In this document: positions 1 to 9,128 of the stretch, piece after piece
Numbering within the stretch: position 1 is the first letter of the stretch
Layout: each line of letters begins with the position of its first letter
From: Deltaproteobacteria bacterium
Lineage (GTDB): Bacteria; Myxococcota_A; UBA796; CAJQPC01
Direction of reading: 5' to 3'
NCBI GenBank assembly: GCA_016717595.1
Contig: JADKFE010000031.1
Location: 1-64,000, forward strand
Length of the DNA: 64,000 bases
Position numbers and translations under genes: made by a program
Notes under the pieces: generated by a model
Told to the model about the DNA's origin: nothing
The model's input: the letters and a program-made list of their open reading frames with translations, nothing else
The model's database searches: none

Positions 1-160
1 CTGAGCTCGCCGTGCCCATCTTGCGCGTATGGGGCTGTGGTCGGCGTCATCGACAGCGAAGACCCCACGCCGGGGCACCGACGGCCCCCGCCACGAGGCG
101 GTCCGTCTCTTGGCCGCCATCGCGGCCGCCGCGTTCCCCCTGCGCCCCCTCGAGAAGCCC

Positions 161-626
161 ATGAGCGATACAACCGCCGAGGCCCGTCGCCTCGTCCTTG
201 ACCTTACGTCGAGCTGATCAACGCCCGGCGCCTCGACGCGCTCGGCGAGGTGTTGGACGACGCGCTCGTGAGCCACCTGCGCGTGGGCGACATCGTGGGG
301 ATCGAGGCGTTCCGGGGCGTGATGCAGATGGCCTACGAGGCGTTCCCCGGCGTCATCTGGGAGATGGATGAGCTGAGTTGGACTCCGAGACAGGGCGGTC
401 TTGCGGTACCACTTCGACGCCGTGCAGCGGGGGCTCTTCCTCGATCTCTGCCCGGCACCGCATGGCATCTGAGGGGATCGAGCTGCTGCACGTCGCTGAC
501 GGCAAGATCCGGGAGATCTGGAACTACGCCGACATCATGGGCCTCGCCGCGCAGCTCGGCGCGGAGGCGCCGCTGACGGTGGAGATCGGCGTGCCGCGGC
601 GTCGTCTGTCCTGCGCTCGCGCGTGA
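161..626 (+). pseudogene. SnoaL-like / ester cyclase family protein, broken in several frames
   Basis: Pieces of one NTF2-fold SnoaL-like protein can be read in successive frames. The first starts at ATG 161 and is followed after about 204 by a frame reading YVELINARRLDALGEVLDD. Next comes the segment at 250-370 (GIEAFRGVMQMAYEAFPGVIWEMDEL), then VLRYHFDAVQRGLFLD in a third frame, and last the diagnostic tail GIELLHVADGKIREIWNYAD up to the stop at 626. The order and spacing match the small (about 130-150 aa) SnoaL/ester-cyclase family, whose members act as aldol-type cyclases or have unknown small-molecule roles. At least three frame changes are needed. It is either a decayed gene or a poorly sequenced one. 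No function is inferred beyond the fold. Confidence 0.55.
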
Positions 627-820
627 TCCGTGGGGGTGATCTTTGATGAACCAGCGCTCTCGACGAGCCCAGGCCAGCCGCGCGGCCGCGATCCTGCGCT
701 GTGCTAATTTTTCTGCGCGAGGCGCATGTCTTGACTTGAGCGTGGGTCCGGGTGGTGTGTTCCAACGATGAAGAGGTGTAGGATGGGCTTATTCGTGAGC
801 TGGTTCTTCGGTCGGCGTGA

Positions 821-2482
821 GTGAGAGGAGAGCCGGAGCGGCGCAGAGGCTGGAGTGTTGGCGATCGTCTGATGCCGCTCGGCGCGCTCACGCTCTGGGG
901 CGTCGCGGACGCGCGCCGCGCGCCGAGGGCCTCGACATGGCCACCTTGGAGGTCATGCTGGAGGAGGAGATTGTGCGTGTTGAGGCCGTCATGGGGCGGC
1001 AGGTGCTGGAGACCCGGAATCCTACGCGCGCGGCGACCTCGAGGAGTTTGTCTCGACCTCCATGGTCGCCAAACGCCTGCGCGACCCGCGCCCGCCGCGG
1101 ATCCCAAGGCGTTCACGGTCGCGGAGCGCGCGCTCCGGGAGGAGCACGCCAACACCATCGCCGTTCACACCAACCACGACGGGACCGACGCTCTTGACCG
1201 ATCGCCTCAGCGAGACGGTCAAGGAGCTGGGGGACACGAGCGCCATCGCCGCCCTGCGCTGCGTCATGGACCACGAGGTCGCCCACGCCGTGCAAGACCA
1301 GTGGGTGAACGACAACTTTGACGGGACGTTGAGCGCTGAAGACTACAAGTTCGGCGTCGAGGGCCAGGCCACCTGGGTGGAGGCCCAGCCTGTGAGGACC
1401 TCGACGCCCGCGAGCGCCTGCTCAACGGCAAGAGCGTCCAGGGGCGGGAGCCGCACGCCAGAGGCCTACCCTTGGGCTGGTGGCTCATGGAGGGTCTCGC
1501 GTCCCGCTGGGGGTGGAGGCTACCTGGGCCGCGCTCGACCACCCGCCCTCCCGAGACGCACGCGGGCGCTCCAGCGAGCGAACGCAGCGCCTGAGCCGCC
1601 GAGCGTCAAGCGTCACCCCGGGTAATCGATAAGGTTCGACCTGCGCAAATAGGAACTTGGGAGACCTGCTCGGTGGAGCGCATCACGGACATGGTGCCTG
1701 GGAGGAGATGCGTGGCCCGGACGTCGAGACGCCGCGGGGGAGAACGCGCGGGTCACCGTGAGTCTGTTCAATACCATCGGGACCCTGGGCAGCCCCATCG
1801 GACGAATCGGCGTGACGACGCTCGGGTGGTCCCACGTCTACGACGAGGCCCAGGCGGCGCGCTGGCTGGAGCGGCGCTGCGCGGCGCTCCAGGGTGGCTC
1901 GGAGGGCATCGAGTCCATCGGCTCGATGACGCCGCTCCCGGCCTCCCCATCGACGCCCAAGCGAAGCTCGGCCCGGCGGCCTCTTCGACCTCGTGGCGCT
2001 CGCCCCCAAGGCCAGCGCGCTGCGGGTCGCGGGCACCCTCACCGGGTGAACTACGTCGAGCTGTGGGTGCTCCAGGACAACACGCTGCGGCTGCCTCGCC
2101 CAGACCTACCCGGCGCGGGAGATCGAGCGTTTGACGATCTCGCGGGCCTACAGAGGCTATGCGCGTCATGCCCCGGCGCGAAGGTGCCCGAGGAGGTGAC
2201 CAACGAGGCGCTGGAGGCGGGCCTCAGCGCTGGTGCCGACGCGGGGGTGGCGCGGCGGCGAGCCCCGCCTGGACGCGCCATCTGACCCGCGCCTACCACG
2301 ATCTCTACAGCGCTCGCTGGTCGCCTTGCGTGAGCAGCGCCCAGCAGCTCCTCAGAAGCATCCCCGAGGCCCAGCGAGAGTACGGCGTCTGGCCCGCCTA
2401 CTACTGCGGCGTGATGAGCGGCGATGACGAGCTCTACGCGGTGTCGATCGAGACGATCGGCGAGGAGGAGGACCTATCTTAG
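821..2482 (+). pseudogene. HEVAH-type zinc metallopeptidase-like gene, heavily frameshifted
   Basis: Fragments in all three frames form one broken gene. An N-terminal piece near 937 reads MATLEVMLEEEIVRVEAVMG. The centre at 1266-1380 reads MDHEVAHAVQDQWV, followed by FGVEGQATWVEA. This pattern of HExxH, AxQDQ and a downstream (V/I)EGxAT acidic residue is typical of a zinc metallopeptidase-like family common in myxobacteria and planctomycetes. The His pair and Glu would bind zinc. Later pieces (from about 1758, and 2300-2482, which ends ETIGEEEDLS) continue the same direction with no other good reading. I count at least four frame changes. Both boundaries are uncertain; the 3' stop at 2480-2482 is the firmest point. 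Confidence 0.4.
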
Positions 2483-2502
2483 GATGCGCTTCCCCCTGTG
2501 GT

Positions 2503-2648
2503 GTCAGCGTCTCCTCAACATCGTGGGATAGGCCAACACCTGCGGGGTCAGCGTCTCCTCAACATCGGGGGATAGGCCAACACCTGCGGGGTCAGCGTCT
2601 CCTCAGCATCGGGGGATAGGCCAACACCTGCGGTGTCAGCGTCTCCGA
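2503..2648. repeat. 44-bp tandem repeat, three full copies plus a partial one
   Basis: The unit starts GTCAGCGTCTCCTCAACATC and recurs at 2503, 2547, 2591 and (partial) 2635, an exact 44-bp period with only one or two substitutions between copies. It fills the gap between the convergent broken metallopeptidase gene and the lectin lipoprotein gene. There are no spacers between units, so it is not a CRISPR array. Each copy has a GGGGGATAGG/CCAACACC segment but no strong hairpin. Confidence 0.9.
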
Positions 2649-2663
2649 TGATCGTCTGAGCGC

Positions 2664-4001
2664 TCACCCCCCCTCACACACCGACCGCGTGACCTCCAGG
2701 GCGTCGATGAGGTGCGAGTTGGTCAGCGCCCCGGTGCTCGCCGAGAAGCCCACGTAGGCCGGGAACGCCGTGATCCCGGAGACGGTGCCGTTGATGTAGT
2801 TCACGCCGTCTACGTCCACCAACACCGTGGAGCCCGTCACCGAGACGGACATCTCGTGCCACTTGCCGTCCTCCATCTCGGGCAGCACCGCCCACAGGAG
2901 CGGCGTGTAGACGTCGCCGTCGAGGTGGAACGAGACGTGGTCCAGGGTCGTGGGGTCGGCGTACTCGGCGTTGTAGTAGGTAGTCGATCTCGACGCTCCA
3001 CCCGGGCAGGCCTTTGTAGCCGAGGCCACCGCCGAGCTCGCCGACGTAGGTGGTCATGCGCGAGGAGTCGAGCGCGGTCAAGGAGAGGCCGTCCGCGCCG
3101 CTGCCGCCGCTGGCGTAGAAGCTGAACTGGATCACGACGTTGTCGCCGCTCGCCGTGCTCGCGGTCTGGAAGGCCGTGCCGGACTGGTTGGTGAGGGGTT
3201 TGGTCAGCTCGACCCAGCCGTTGGCGCTGTCGTAGTTGGCGTAGCCCGCGAAGTACCAGGTGGTGAGGTCCAAGGAGTCGGCGGTGTAGCCCGCGTCTTG
3301 GCAGAGGTTGACCTGCACCTCGCTCGACGCGCCGCAGGAGTCGGTGCCGGTCAGCGTGACGAGGTGGCTGCCGCTCGCCCGGGCGGCCGCGTCCCACTCG
3401 TAGCGGGCCAGGCCGGTGGTGGTGGCGGGGTGGTGGAGAGCACACCTCCACGTCGCTCGCCCAGGTGAGCGCGATGGACTCCGGCGGATCGCGGTCGTCC
3501 TCGAGGGTGGCCACGAGCTCGGTCACGGCGCTCACCGGGGAGCACGCTGCCGTCGGTGGGCGCCAAGAACGTGAGCACCGGCGGGGCGTTGGCGTCAGCC
3601 GCCAAGGGCACCTCCAGGGTGGGGGAGCTGGGGTCGTCGCTCACGATGGTCACCGCCCCCGAGCCAGGGCCGCCGGTCACGGTGAGGGTGTGCTGCTCAC
3701 CTTGGTTGAGGATCAACGGCAGGCTCGGCGGGCTGAAGGTCCAGGCCCCGCTGGGCTCAAGCGCGGTGATCGTCAAGGCGCCCTCCCCGGCGTTCGTCAG
3801 GGTGACCTCGACGGACTCCTCGCCGCAGACCGCGCCCAAGGCCACCGCCGTGGGGCTCACCTGGAGCTCCGGCGTCTGAAGCGGCGGGTCGATGGGGGCG
3901 CCGGTGTCTTCAGCGCCGCCGTTGTCGTCTTTCTCGACGAGCTCGTACTCGTTGCAGGCGGTGAAGACGAGGGCGATCAGGGCGAGAGGGGGCGTACGCA
4001 T
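2664..4001 (-). CDS. Lipoprotein with Hydin/ASPM-like domain and C-terminal L-type lectin domain (frameshifted)
   Basis: The N-terminus has a lipoprotein signal (ALIALVFTAC), so the product is probably anchored to a membrane facing the periplasm or surface. It is followed by an Asp/Pro linker and a beta-sandwich segment (LQVSPTAVALGAVCGEESVE and onward) like choice-of-anchor/ASPM-SPD-2-Hydin domains. The C-terminal part reads LGGGLGYKGLPGWSVEID, TYYNAEYADPTTLDHVSFHL and later GFSASTGALTNSHLIDALEV, the hallmark of legume/L-type lectin-like carbohydrate-binding domains. Reading it through needs three frame changes, near 3540, 3440 and 2985, each consistent with one extra base. Restored length is about 445 aa. 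The ligand is unknown. A surface glycan-binding role is inference from the domain. Confidence 0.65.
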
Positions 4002-4057
4002 CGGCTCAGTGTGCCACCACGACGCGCAGGGGGCACAAAAAAATGCGCTCGGCCCGA

Positions 4058-4842
4058 TCAGCCGACGATGGCCTCGCCGCCGTCGATCTGCAGGACGTTG
4101 CCCGTGAGCCAGTACAGGCCCGGGCGCGCGAGCCTACCAGGGCCGCGGCGACGTCTTCGGGGGTGGTGAGCCGCCCGTGGGGGTTGCCCGCCAGCGCGCG
4201 CTCAATGAGGCGCTCGTGGCCGGGGATACGCCGCAGCGCCGGGGTGTCGGTGACCCCAGCGAGGATGGCGTTGGCGGTGACGCCCAAGGGCGCCAGCTCC
4301 ACGGCGAGCTGGCGGACGTGGCTCTCTAAGGCGGCCTTCGCCGCGCTCACCGCGCCATACGACGGCAACACCGAGCGGCTGCCGGCGGAGGTCATCGCGA
4401 AGATGCGACCGCCGCGCCCCATGAGGCCCCGCTGGATGAGCCCCCGGGACCACCACACGAGGCTGTGCGCCATCACCTCCATCGTCATCTGGAGCTGGTT
4501 GGGGCGGAGCTGGCGCTCGGGGGGCCAGGCCAAGGGCTGTAAGGTGCCGAAGGCCAAGGAGTGCAGGAGGAGCTCAACCTGGCCACCTTCGGACTGGAGG
4601 AGGGCCACGAGCTCATCAAGGGTGAGGGTGAGGGAGTCTTCGTCGGCGGCGTTGCGGTTGTAGAGCACGCAGCGCCGACCGGCGGCTTCGACGTCCCGGG
4701 CCACGGCCTCCGCGAGGGGGAGCGTGGCCCGGCGGTCGAGGTGGACGCCGATCACGTCGTAGCCCGCCTGGGCCAAGGCGCGGCAGGCCGCCGCGCCGAA
4801 GCCCGAGGAGGCGCCGAGGATGAGCGCCCACCGGCGGCTCAT
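4058..4842 (-). CDS. SDR family NAD(P)-dependent oxidoreductase (one frame break near the 3' end)
   Basis: A short-chain dehydrogenase/reductase of about 260 aa. The cofactor loop is GASSGFGAA near residue 10, and the catalytic Tyr-Lys pair is in YGAVSAAKAA. GVTANAILAGVTDTPALRR follows, as in classical and FabI-like SDRs. Near 4135 the frame is lost. In the shifted frame the expected C-terminus appears (LARPGLYWLTGNVLQIDGGE) and ends at TGA 4058-4060, so I take that as the true end. The ATG at 4842 lies one base after the stop of the upstream foldase gene, so the two are probably co-transcribed. The substrate cannot be told from sequence; an acyl-ACP or acyl-CoA reductase is possible. Confidence 0.75.
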
Positions 4843-4843
4843 C

Positions 4844-5736
4844 TCAGTGGGCCGGGGTGGTGGGGGCCGGGGCCGCGGGCGCCGCCGGAGCCGCCGGAGC
4901 CGCCGCGCCGTCCGCCGCCGGGGTCACCGTGGCGCCGGCCGGGGCCTTGGACTTCTCGACAATCTCTTTGACATACGACTCGGCGATCTCGGACTGCATC
5001 TTGCCCTTGATCTGGTCCTTGGTCTCCTCGAAGGGGACGACCTCACGCTTGTCCATCACCTTGAAGACGTGCCAGCCCGAGGGCGACTGGATGGGGTCCA
5101 GAACGGCGCCCTTCTCGGCGGCGTAGAGCGGCTGGGAGAGGGTGGGGGGCAGCTCACGCTTGCCGAGCCAGCCGATGACGCCGCCGGTGGGGGCGGTCTT
5201 GGTGTCTTGGGACTTGGCGGCGGCGACAGCGCCGAAGTCGGCCCCGGCGTCGAGCTCGGCCTTGATGGCCTTGGCCTCCTCTTCCAGTCTTGGCGAGGAT
5301 GTGGGCGGCCTGGACCTGCTCGTTGCGGAACTGCACGAGGTGCTCGTCGTACCACTTCTTCATCGCCTCGTCGGTGGTGCGGGCGTCCACCTCGGTGCGG
5401 ACGAGGTGGTTCACCAGGACGGTGCGCTCGGCCATGAGGAGCTGGGTCTGGACCTTGGCGTCCTTGTGGAGGTTCTTGGCGAGGGCCTCTTGGTAGAGCG
5501 CGTCGGTGGTGATCAGCTCCTCCTGACGCGGTCAATCTGGCCGGCCTCTTCGAGCTGCTTGCGGGTGGCCTCGGGGATCGTGCCCAAGAGCGCGTCGAGC
5601 ATCCTTGGGTGACGGGCTTGCCGTTGACGGTCTCCAGCGCGACGCCGTCGCGGGGCATGTCGCCGGGGATCCGCTCGGGGGCGGCGGGCTGGCAAGCGGC
5701 GAAGGTCAGCGCGAGCAGAATAGGGAGGGTGCGCAT
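4844..5736 (-). CDS. Parvulin-type (PpiC/SurA-like) peptidyl-prolyl isomerase lipoprotein (frameshifted)
   Basis: The gene starts at ATG 5736 with a lipoprotein signal (ILLALTFAAC). A SurA_N-like helical part follows (MLDALLGTIPEATRKQLEEA, then LITTDALYQEALAKNLH). The parvulin domain carries the usual marks: VQAAHILAKT, GGVIGWLGKRELPP and GAVLDPIQSPSGWHVFKV. The tail is an Ala/Pro-rich stretch of AAPAAPA repeats. Proteins of this kind isomerise prolyl bonds and help fold outer-membrane or secreted proteins in the periplasm. Three frame changes, near 5605, 5520 and 5285, interrupt the reading frame. The domain order is intact, so the gene is probably functional if these are sequencing errors. 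It lies directly upstream of the SDR gene on the same strand. Confidence 0.8.
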
Positions 5737-5825
5737 GGGGTTCTCTCGGACAGGGTTCGCGGCGCTGGATCGCGCGAGGGAAGGGGCGGACCCGAGGTCC
5801 CACGCACCCTATCCACCTCCCCCGT

Positions 5826-5849
5826 CAGGATCAAATCCAGGATCAAATC
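5826..5849. repeat. Two perfect tandem copies of a 12-bp element upstream of the SDR-cyclase gene
   Basis: CAGGATCAAATC occurs twice head to tail, about 130 bp before the start of the SDR-adenylate cyclase gene. It sits in the divergent gap between that gene and the foldase gene. Direct repeats of about one helical turn are typical of operators that bind proteins side by side, but no regulator can be named. Confidence 0.6.
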
Positions 5850-5980
5850 GGTTGGGGGGTGGAGCTTGGGGGGCGGGGGCCGGCGAGGGCGGCGAGGGCA
5901 GGCGAGGTCTGGGTGATCCTTGCGCCCCTCCCCCAGGGGCCGACCACCGAAAAAACAGCGATTGGTGGTAGAATTTGCGG

Positions 5981-7630
5981 ATGGAACCCTCATCCGACCC
6001 CATCGTCCTTGGCCTTCACCTTGAACCCGAGCGGCCCCTGCCCGAGCTGCTCACCCGTGTTGGCCTCGTCGCCGGGGATCTGCGCGGTCGCCGGGCGCTC
6101 GTCACCGGCGGCGCCCGAGGCATCGGCGCGGCGACGGCGGAGGCGCTCACGGCGCTGGGCGCCCAGGTCGTCGTCTTTGATCGCCTGCCTGTGGACGCCC
6201 TCGCGGCCCGGGTCGCCGCCGCCGGGGGCCACCTGAGCGGGGTAGAGGTCGACCTGAGCGACGCGGCGGCCACCCGCGCGGCCACCTTGGCGCTGCTCGC
6301 CGCTGAAGGCGCCGTAGACCTCTTCGTGCACAGCCCCGCCTTCGTGGCCTTGGGCCCCGTGGTGCAGCTCCCCTTTGAGGACTGGCGCCGCTCGTTCACC
6401 ACCAACCTGGACTCGGCGCTGGTCATCACCCAGGCCGTGCTGCCGGGGATGCTGGCCAACCGGCGCGGGGCGATCACCTACCTGCTCTCCGCTGAAGGCA
6501 CGCCGCTCAACTCCGGGTATGGCGCGAGCAAAGCGGCGTTACGGTCGATGCTGCAGTCGTTGAGCGCCGAGCTCGGCCCGCAGTCCCCAGTGCACGTCTT
6601 CGGATTCGCCCCCGGCGTCGTCGACACGCCCCTGGTGCGGGAGCTCGTGCCCAAGCTCGCGGCGATGGTCGGCGCGCCCGTCGAGGCGATGTTCGCCCAG
6701 CTCGCCCAGAACCCCGGCTATCCCGGCTTGGTGCCGGCGGATCATGTCGGCGCGGCCCTGGCCGCCCATCTGGTGCACGCCCACGAGCTGCACGGGCAGG
6801 TGGCGGACTCGTTCTCGGTGCTGCGTCGGTTTGGGGTCGCGCCCCTGGTCGCCGCGCCCGCCGCGCCGCCGCCCAACGTCGTGATGCCTGACGCCGAGAG
6901 CGACCGTGTGGTCGCGCAGATGATGACCGAGCTGCGCACCATCGCCGACACCAACCACAACCTTGAGCTGCGCATCGAGCGCCGCACCCACGAGCTTCGC
7001 CAAGAGCGCGCCCGGAGCGAGGCCCTGCTCCACGCGCTCTTGCCGCTGCCCATCGTGCCCCGGCTGCGAGAAGGTGAGGTCATCGCCGACCTTCTGCCCG
7101 AGGCCAGCGTGCTCTTCGCAGACATGCGCGGCTTCACGCCCCTGGCCGCCCGGCTCTCGCCGCGGGTGCTCCTGACGACGTTGACCCAGCTCTTCGGGGC
7201 CTTCGACGCCTTGGCCGACGAGCACCACGTCGAGAAGATCAAGACCATCGGCGACTGCTACATGGCCGCCACGGGGCTCTTCGCCGGTCGTGCGCGCCCC
7301 ATCGACGACCTCTTACGTTTCGCCTTGGCGATGCAGCGGGCGCTGGCCGAGGTGCCCTACCCTGAGCCGGGCGGGCGCTGGGCCTTACGGATCGGCGTAC
7401 ACACCGGCCCCGCCGTGGCTGGGGTCATCGGCAACCGCCGCACCCTGTACGACCTCTGGGGCGACACGGTCAACATCGCCAGCCGCATGGAGTCCCACGG
7501 CCTGCCCGATCGGGTTCAGGTGACCGACGCCGTGAAGGCGGCGGCCTCCCCAGACTTTCAGTGGGAGGAGCGCCCAGGAGTCCTCGTGAAGGGGCTCGGC
7601 GAGATGCGCACTTGGTTGCTGGTCGGCTGA
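5981..7630 (+). CDS. Fusion of short-chain dehydrogenase/reductase with class III adenylate cyclase
   Basis: The first 280 residues are an SDR with a complete site: TGGARGIG at 42-49, Ser in the LLSAEGT segment, and Tyr180/Lys184 in YGASK. A Pro-rich hinge (about 290-305) and a charged coiled coil (NLELRIERRTHELRQERA) lead into a class III cyclase catalytic domain. There, FADMRGFT gives metal-binding Asp381, KTIGD gives Lys421 and Asp425, and YDLWGDTVNIASR gives Asp491, Asn498 and Arg502. The Lys/Asp purine-selecting pair predicts ATP as substrate and cAMP as product. The helical linker before the cyclase is the kind that relays signals in such enzymes. I chose ATG 5981 over the in-frame TTG at 5975. 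There is no membrane segment, so the protein is probably cytosolic. Redox or ligand control of cAMP synthesis is inference. Confidence 0.88.
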   Translation: MEPSSDPIVLGLHLEPERPLPELLTRVGLVAGDLRGRRALVTGGARGIGAATAEALTALGAQVVVFDRLPVDALAARVAAAGGHLSGVEVDLSDAAATRAATLALLAAEGAVDLFVHSPAFVALGPVVQLPFEDWRRSFTTNLDSALVITQAVLPGMLANRRGAITYLLSAEGTPLNSGYGASKAALRSMLQSLSAELGPQSPVHVFGFAPGVVDTPLVRELVPKLAAMVGAPVEAMFAQLAQNPGYPGLVPADHVGAALAAHLVHAHELHGQVADSFSVLRRFGVAPLVAAPAAPPPNVVMPDAESDRVVAQMMTELRTIADTNHNLELRIERRTHELRQERARSEALLHALLPLPIVPRLREGEVIADLLPEASVLFADMRGFTPLAARLSPRVLLTTLTQLFGAFDALADEHHVEKIKTIGDCYMAATGLFAGRARPIDDLLRFALAMQRALAEVPYPEPGGRWALRIGVHTGPAVAGVIGNRRTLYDLWGDTVNIASRMESHGLPDRVQVTDAVKAAASPDFQWEERPGVLVKGLGEMRTWLLVG

Positions 7631-7643
7631 CCAACAACGCCCC

Positions 7644-8618
7644 TCACCGCATCGCCGCCCACCGCGCCCCAGGCCGCCCCCTCTCCGCGGGGTTCAGGAG
7701 CAGCTCGGCGATGGCGCCTGAGGCGTCGAGGCCGATCTCGTCCAGCCAAAAGCACTCGCCGACGGGGTTCAGCTCCAAGAACACCCACTCGCCGTCCTCG
7801 GTGACGATGAAGTCGTACGCGGCGTACTGCAGGCCGTAGGCGTCCGCCATCTGGATGCAGCTCTGCACGATGGCCTCGGGGGGCTCGACCACCTTCCAGT
7901 CTTGGTCAAAGGTGCGGCGGAAGTCGGGCTTGTCTTTGGTGATCACCGCGTCCAGGGCCACGGGGATCACCCGGTCGCCGATGAGGGTGACCCGGGCCTC
8001 CCAGCGCCGGCCGACCACCTCACCCTGGAAGATCATCGGGCAGGTGTCCAGGGTGTCGATGGCCTCGATGTCCTCCGCCGAGAGCCGGTTGGCGAACACC
8101 GCGCCGTCTGGGGCAGAGGCCGGGGTGAAGGGCTTGGCGATGACCGTGCCGGGCTGGCTCTGGATGAAGGCGCGGGCCTCGTCCGGGTCGTTGCCCAGCC
8201 AGGTCGGGCGCAGGGTGAAGCCGAAAGACGCCGCGTCGCGGATCTGCCGGGGCTTGTTCGCGGCGACCCGGGCCACGAAGTTGTCATCGACGTGAGGCAC
8301 ATGCAGGGCGGCGAGCCAGTCCATCACGGCGCGCTCACACTCGGCGAGCATAAAGCGGCGGGTGAGCTCGGGGAGGTCCATCGAGACCGCCCGGGGCAGC
8401 TCCGGGGCGGCGACCCACACCGCGCTCAGCTCGTCCTCACGCCACAGGCGCCCGTCGATGCGGATCGTGGCGCCGCCCGCGCCGAGGCCGAGCTGGAACG
8501 CCTCGGGGTAACGGTCGAGGTTCAGCGTGAGCGGCGTGCCGCCTCGGGCGGTGATCGCCCGGGCCACCCACTCCGTCCAGGGGTCGGTCGTGTTGCTGAT
8601 GAGGAGGGCTGCGGGCAT
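7644..8618 (-). CDS. ATP-grasp graspetide synthetase (MvdC/MvdD-like), ligase 1
   Basis: A 324-aa ATP-grasp enzyme of the microviridin maturase type. Recognisable segments are NKPRQIRDAASFGFTLRPTW, TVIAKPFT, CPMIFQGEVVGRRWEARVT, IGDRVIP, and the metal/ATP motif near the C-terminus, WVFLELNPVGECFWLDEIGL. In known microviridin pathways such ligases recognise the PFFARFLE helix of the leader and join Thr/Ser or Lys side chains to Asp/Glu as omega-esters or omega-amides. The gene is divergent from the first of four precursor genes, which fits this role exactly. Start ATG 8618 is chosen because GGAG lies about 8 bases upstream; an in-frame GTG at 8630 is possible. A GATAAT-like -10 element lies upstream near 8645-8650 on the minus strand. 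Whether it makes esters or the amide cannot be told. Confidence 0.85.
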   Translation of the reverse strand: MPAALLISNTTDPWTEWVARAITARGGTPLTLNLDRYPEAFQLGLGAGGATIRIDGRLWREDELSAVWVAAPELPRAVSMDLPELTRRFMLAECERAVMDWLAALHVPHVDDNFVARVAANKPRQIRDAASFGFTLRPTWLGNDPDEARAFIQSQPGTVIAKPFTPASAPDGAVFANRLSAEDIEAIDTLDTCPMIFQGEVVGRRWEARVTLIGDRVIPVALDAVITKDKPDFRRTFDQDWKVVEPPEAIVQSCIQMADAYGLQYAAYDFIVTEDGEWVFLELNPVGECFWLDEIGLDASGAIAELLLNPAERGRPGARWAAMR

Positions 8619-8699
8619 CGTCGGCTCCACGGAGGGTTGGCCCCATTATCCCTCTCCCGCGGGGTCTGGCGGTCGCCTCGGGCAGGCGAGGGCGCGCGT

Positions 8700-8716
8700 G
8701 AAGGGTTGAGGCAGGG
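8700..8716 (+). promoter_or_regulatory. GAAGGGTTGAGG box upstream of graspetide precursor 1 and ligase 1
   Basis: The 17-mer GAAGGGTTGAGGCAGGG lies in the divergent gap between ligase 1 and precursor 1. The same sequence recurs upstream of precursor 2, and close variants precede precursors 3 and 4. An inverted copy of its first 11 bases precedes ligase 2. It is probably the binding site of a shared regulator or part of a shared promoter. Confidence 0.6.
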
Positions 8717-8786
8717 CGGCCCTTAACGATCGCCACGCCCCCGGGCACAAGATCGGGTGAACCCCCACAGAACCCAGGAACAAACC

Positions 8787-8987
8787 ATGAAACGCCCCGA
8801 TCGTGTCCCCTTCTTCGCCCGCTTCATCGAGCGAGACACCCCCACCTTCTCCACCGACCTCCGCGCCGGGATCAACCTCCCCGACGTCCGGTTTGAGACG
8901 AAGAAGTACCCCTCGGATGGCGACGAAGGCGGCGTCGTGGTGCGCGTCAGCTTCACGTTGAAGCCCGGCGGAGACAAGGACGAGTAG
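8787..8987 (+). CDS. Microviridin-like graspetide precursor peptide 1
   Basis: A 66-aa peptide starting at ATG 8787, with AGGA about 7 bases upstream. The leader holds VPFFARFIE (residues 7-15), matching the PFFARFLE helix that binds microviridin ligases. The core TKKYPSDGDE fits the microviridin rule TxKxPSDx(E/D)(E/D), which predicts two omega-esters (Thr-Asp, Ser-acid) and one Lys-acid omega-amide. A long tail follows, ending TLKPGGDKDE, which resembles a second core with the Ser position lost. This is the most divergent of the four precursors and is divergent from ligase 1. Microviridins inhibit serine proteases; that activity here is inference. Confidence 0.85.
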   Translation: MKRPDRVPFFARFIERDTPTFSTDLRAGINLPDVRFETKKYPSDGDEGGVVVRVSFTLKPGGDKDE

Positions 8988-9031
8988 GCGGCGCGGCCTT
9001 CGGCGTCGGGCTTGGGTGACCGAGGGACGGT

Positions 9032-9074
9032 GAAGGGTTGAGGCAGGGACACGAGGGCGGGAGGCGCGGATAAC
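9032..9074 (+). promoter_or_regulatory. Promoter module of precursor 2
   Basis: GAAGGGTTGAGGCAGGG begins at 9032, a -35-like GGGACA lies at 9046-9051, and a -10-like GATAAC lies 17 bp later at 9069-9074. The same three elements at the same spacing occur before precursors 3 and 4. Confidence 0.6.
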
Positions 9075-9128
9075 CTTCCGAACAAGCTGGACACACGAAG
9101 TGCTCAGCGAACCCCGCAAGGAGCCACC

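Noticed and set aside
1..160. Coding sequence at the left edge
   Set aside because: Short frames are open but none shows a family motif; nothing can be supported before the SnoaL-like fragment.
2503..2648. Short CRISPR array
   Set aside because: The 44-bp units abut with no spacers and no cas genes are near.
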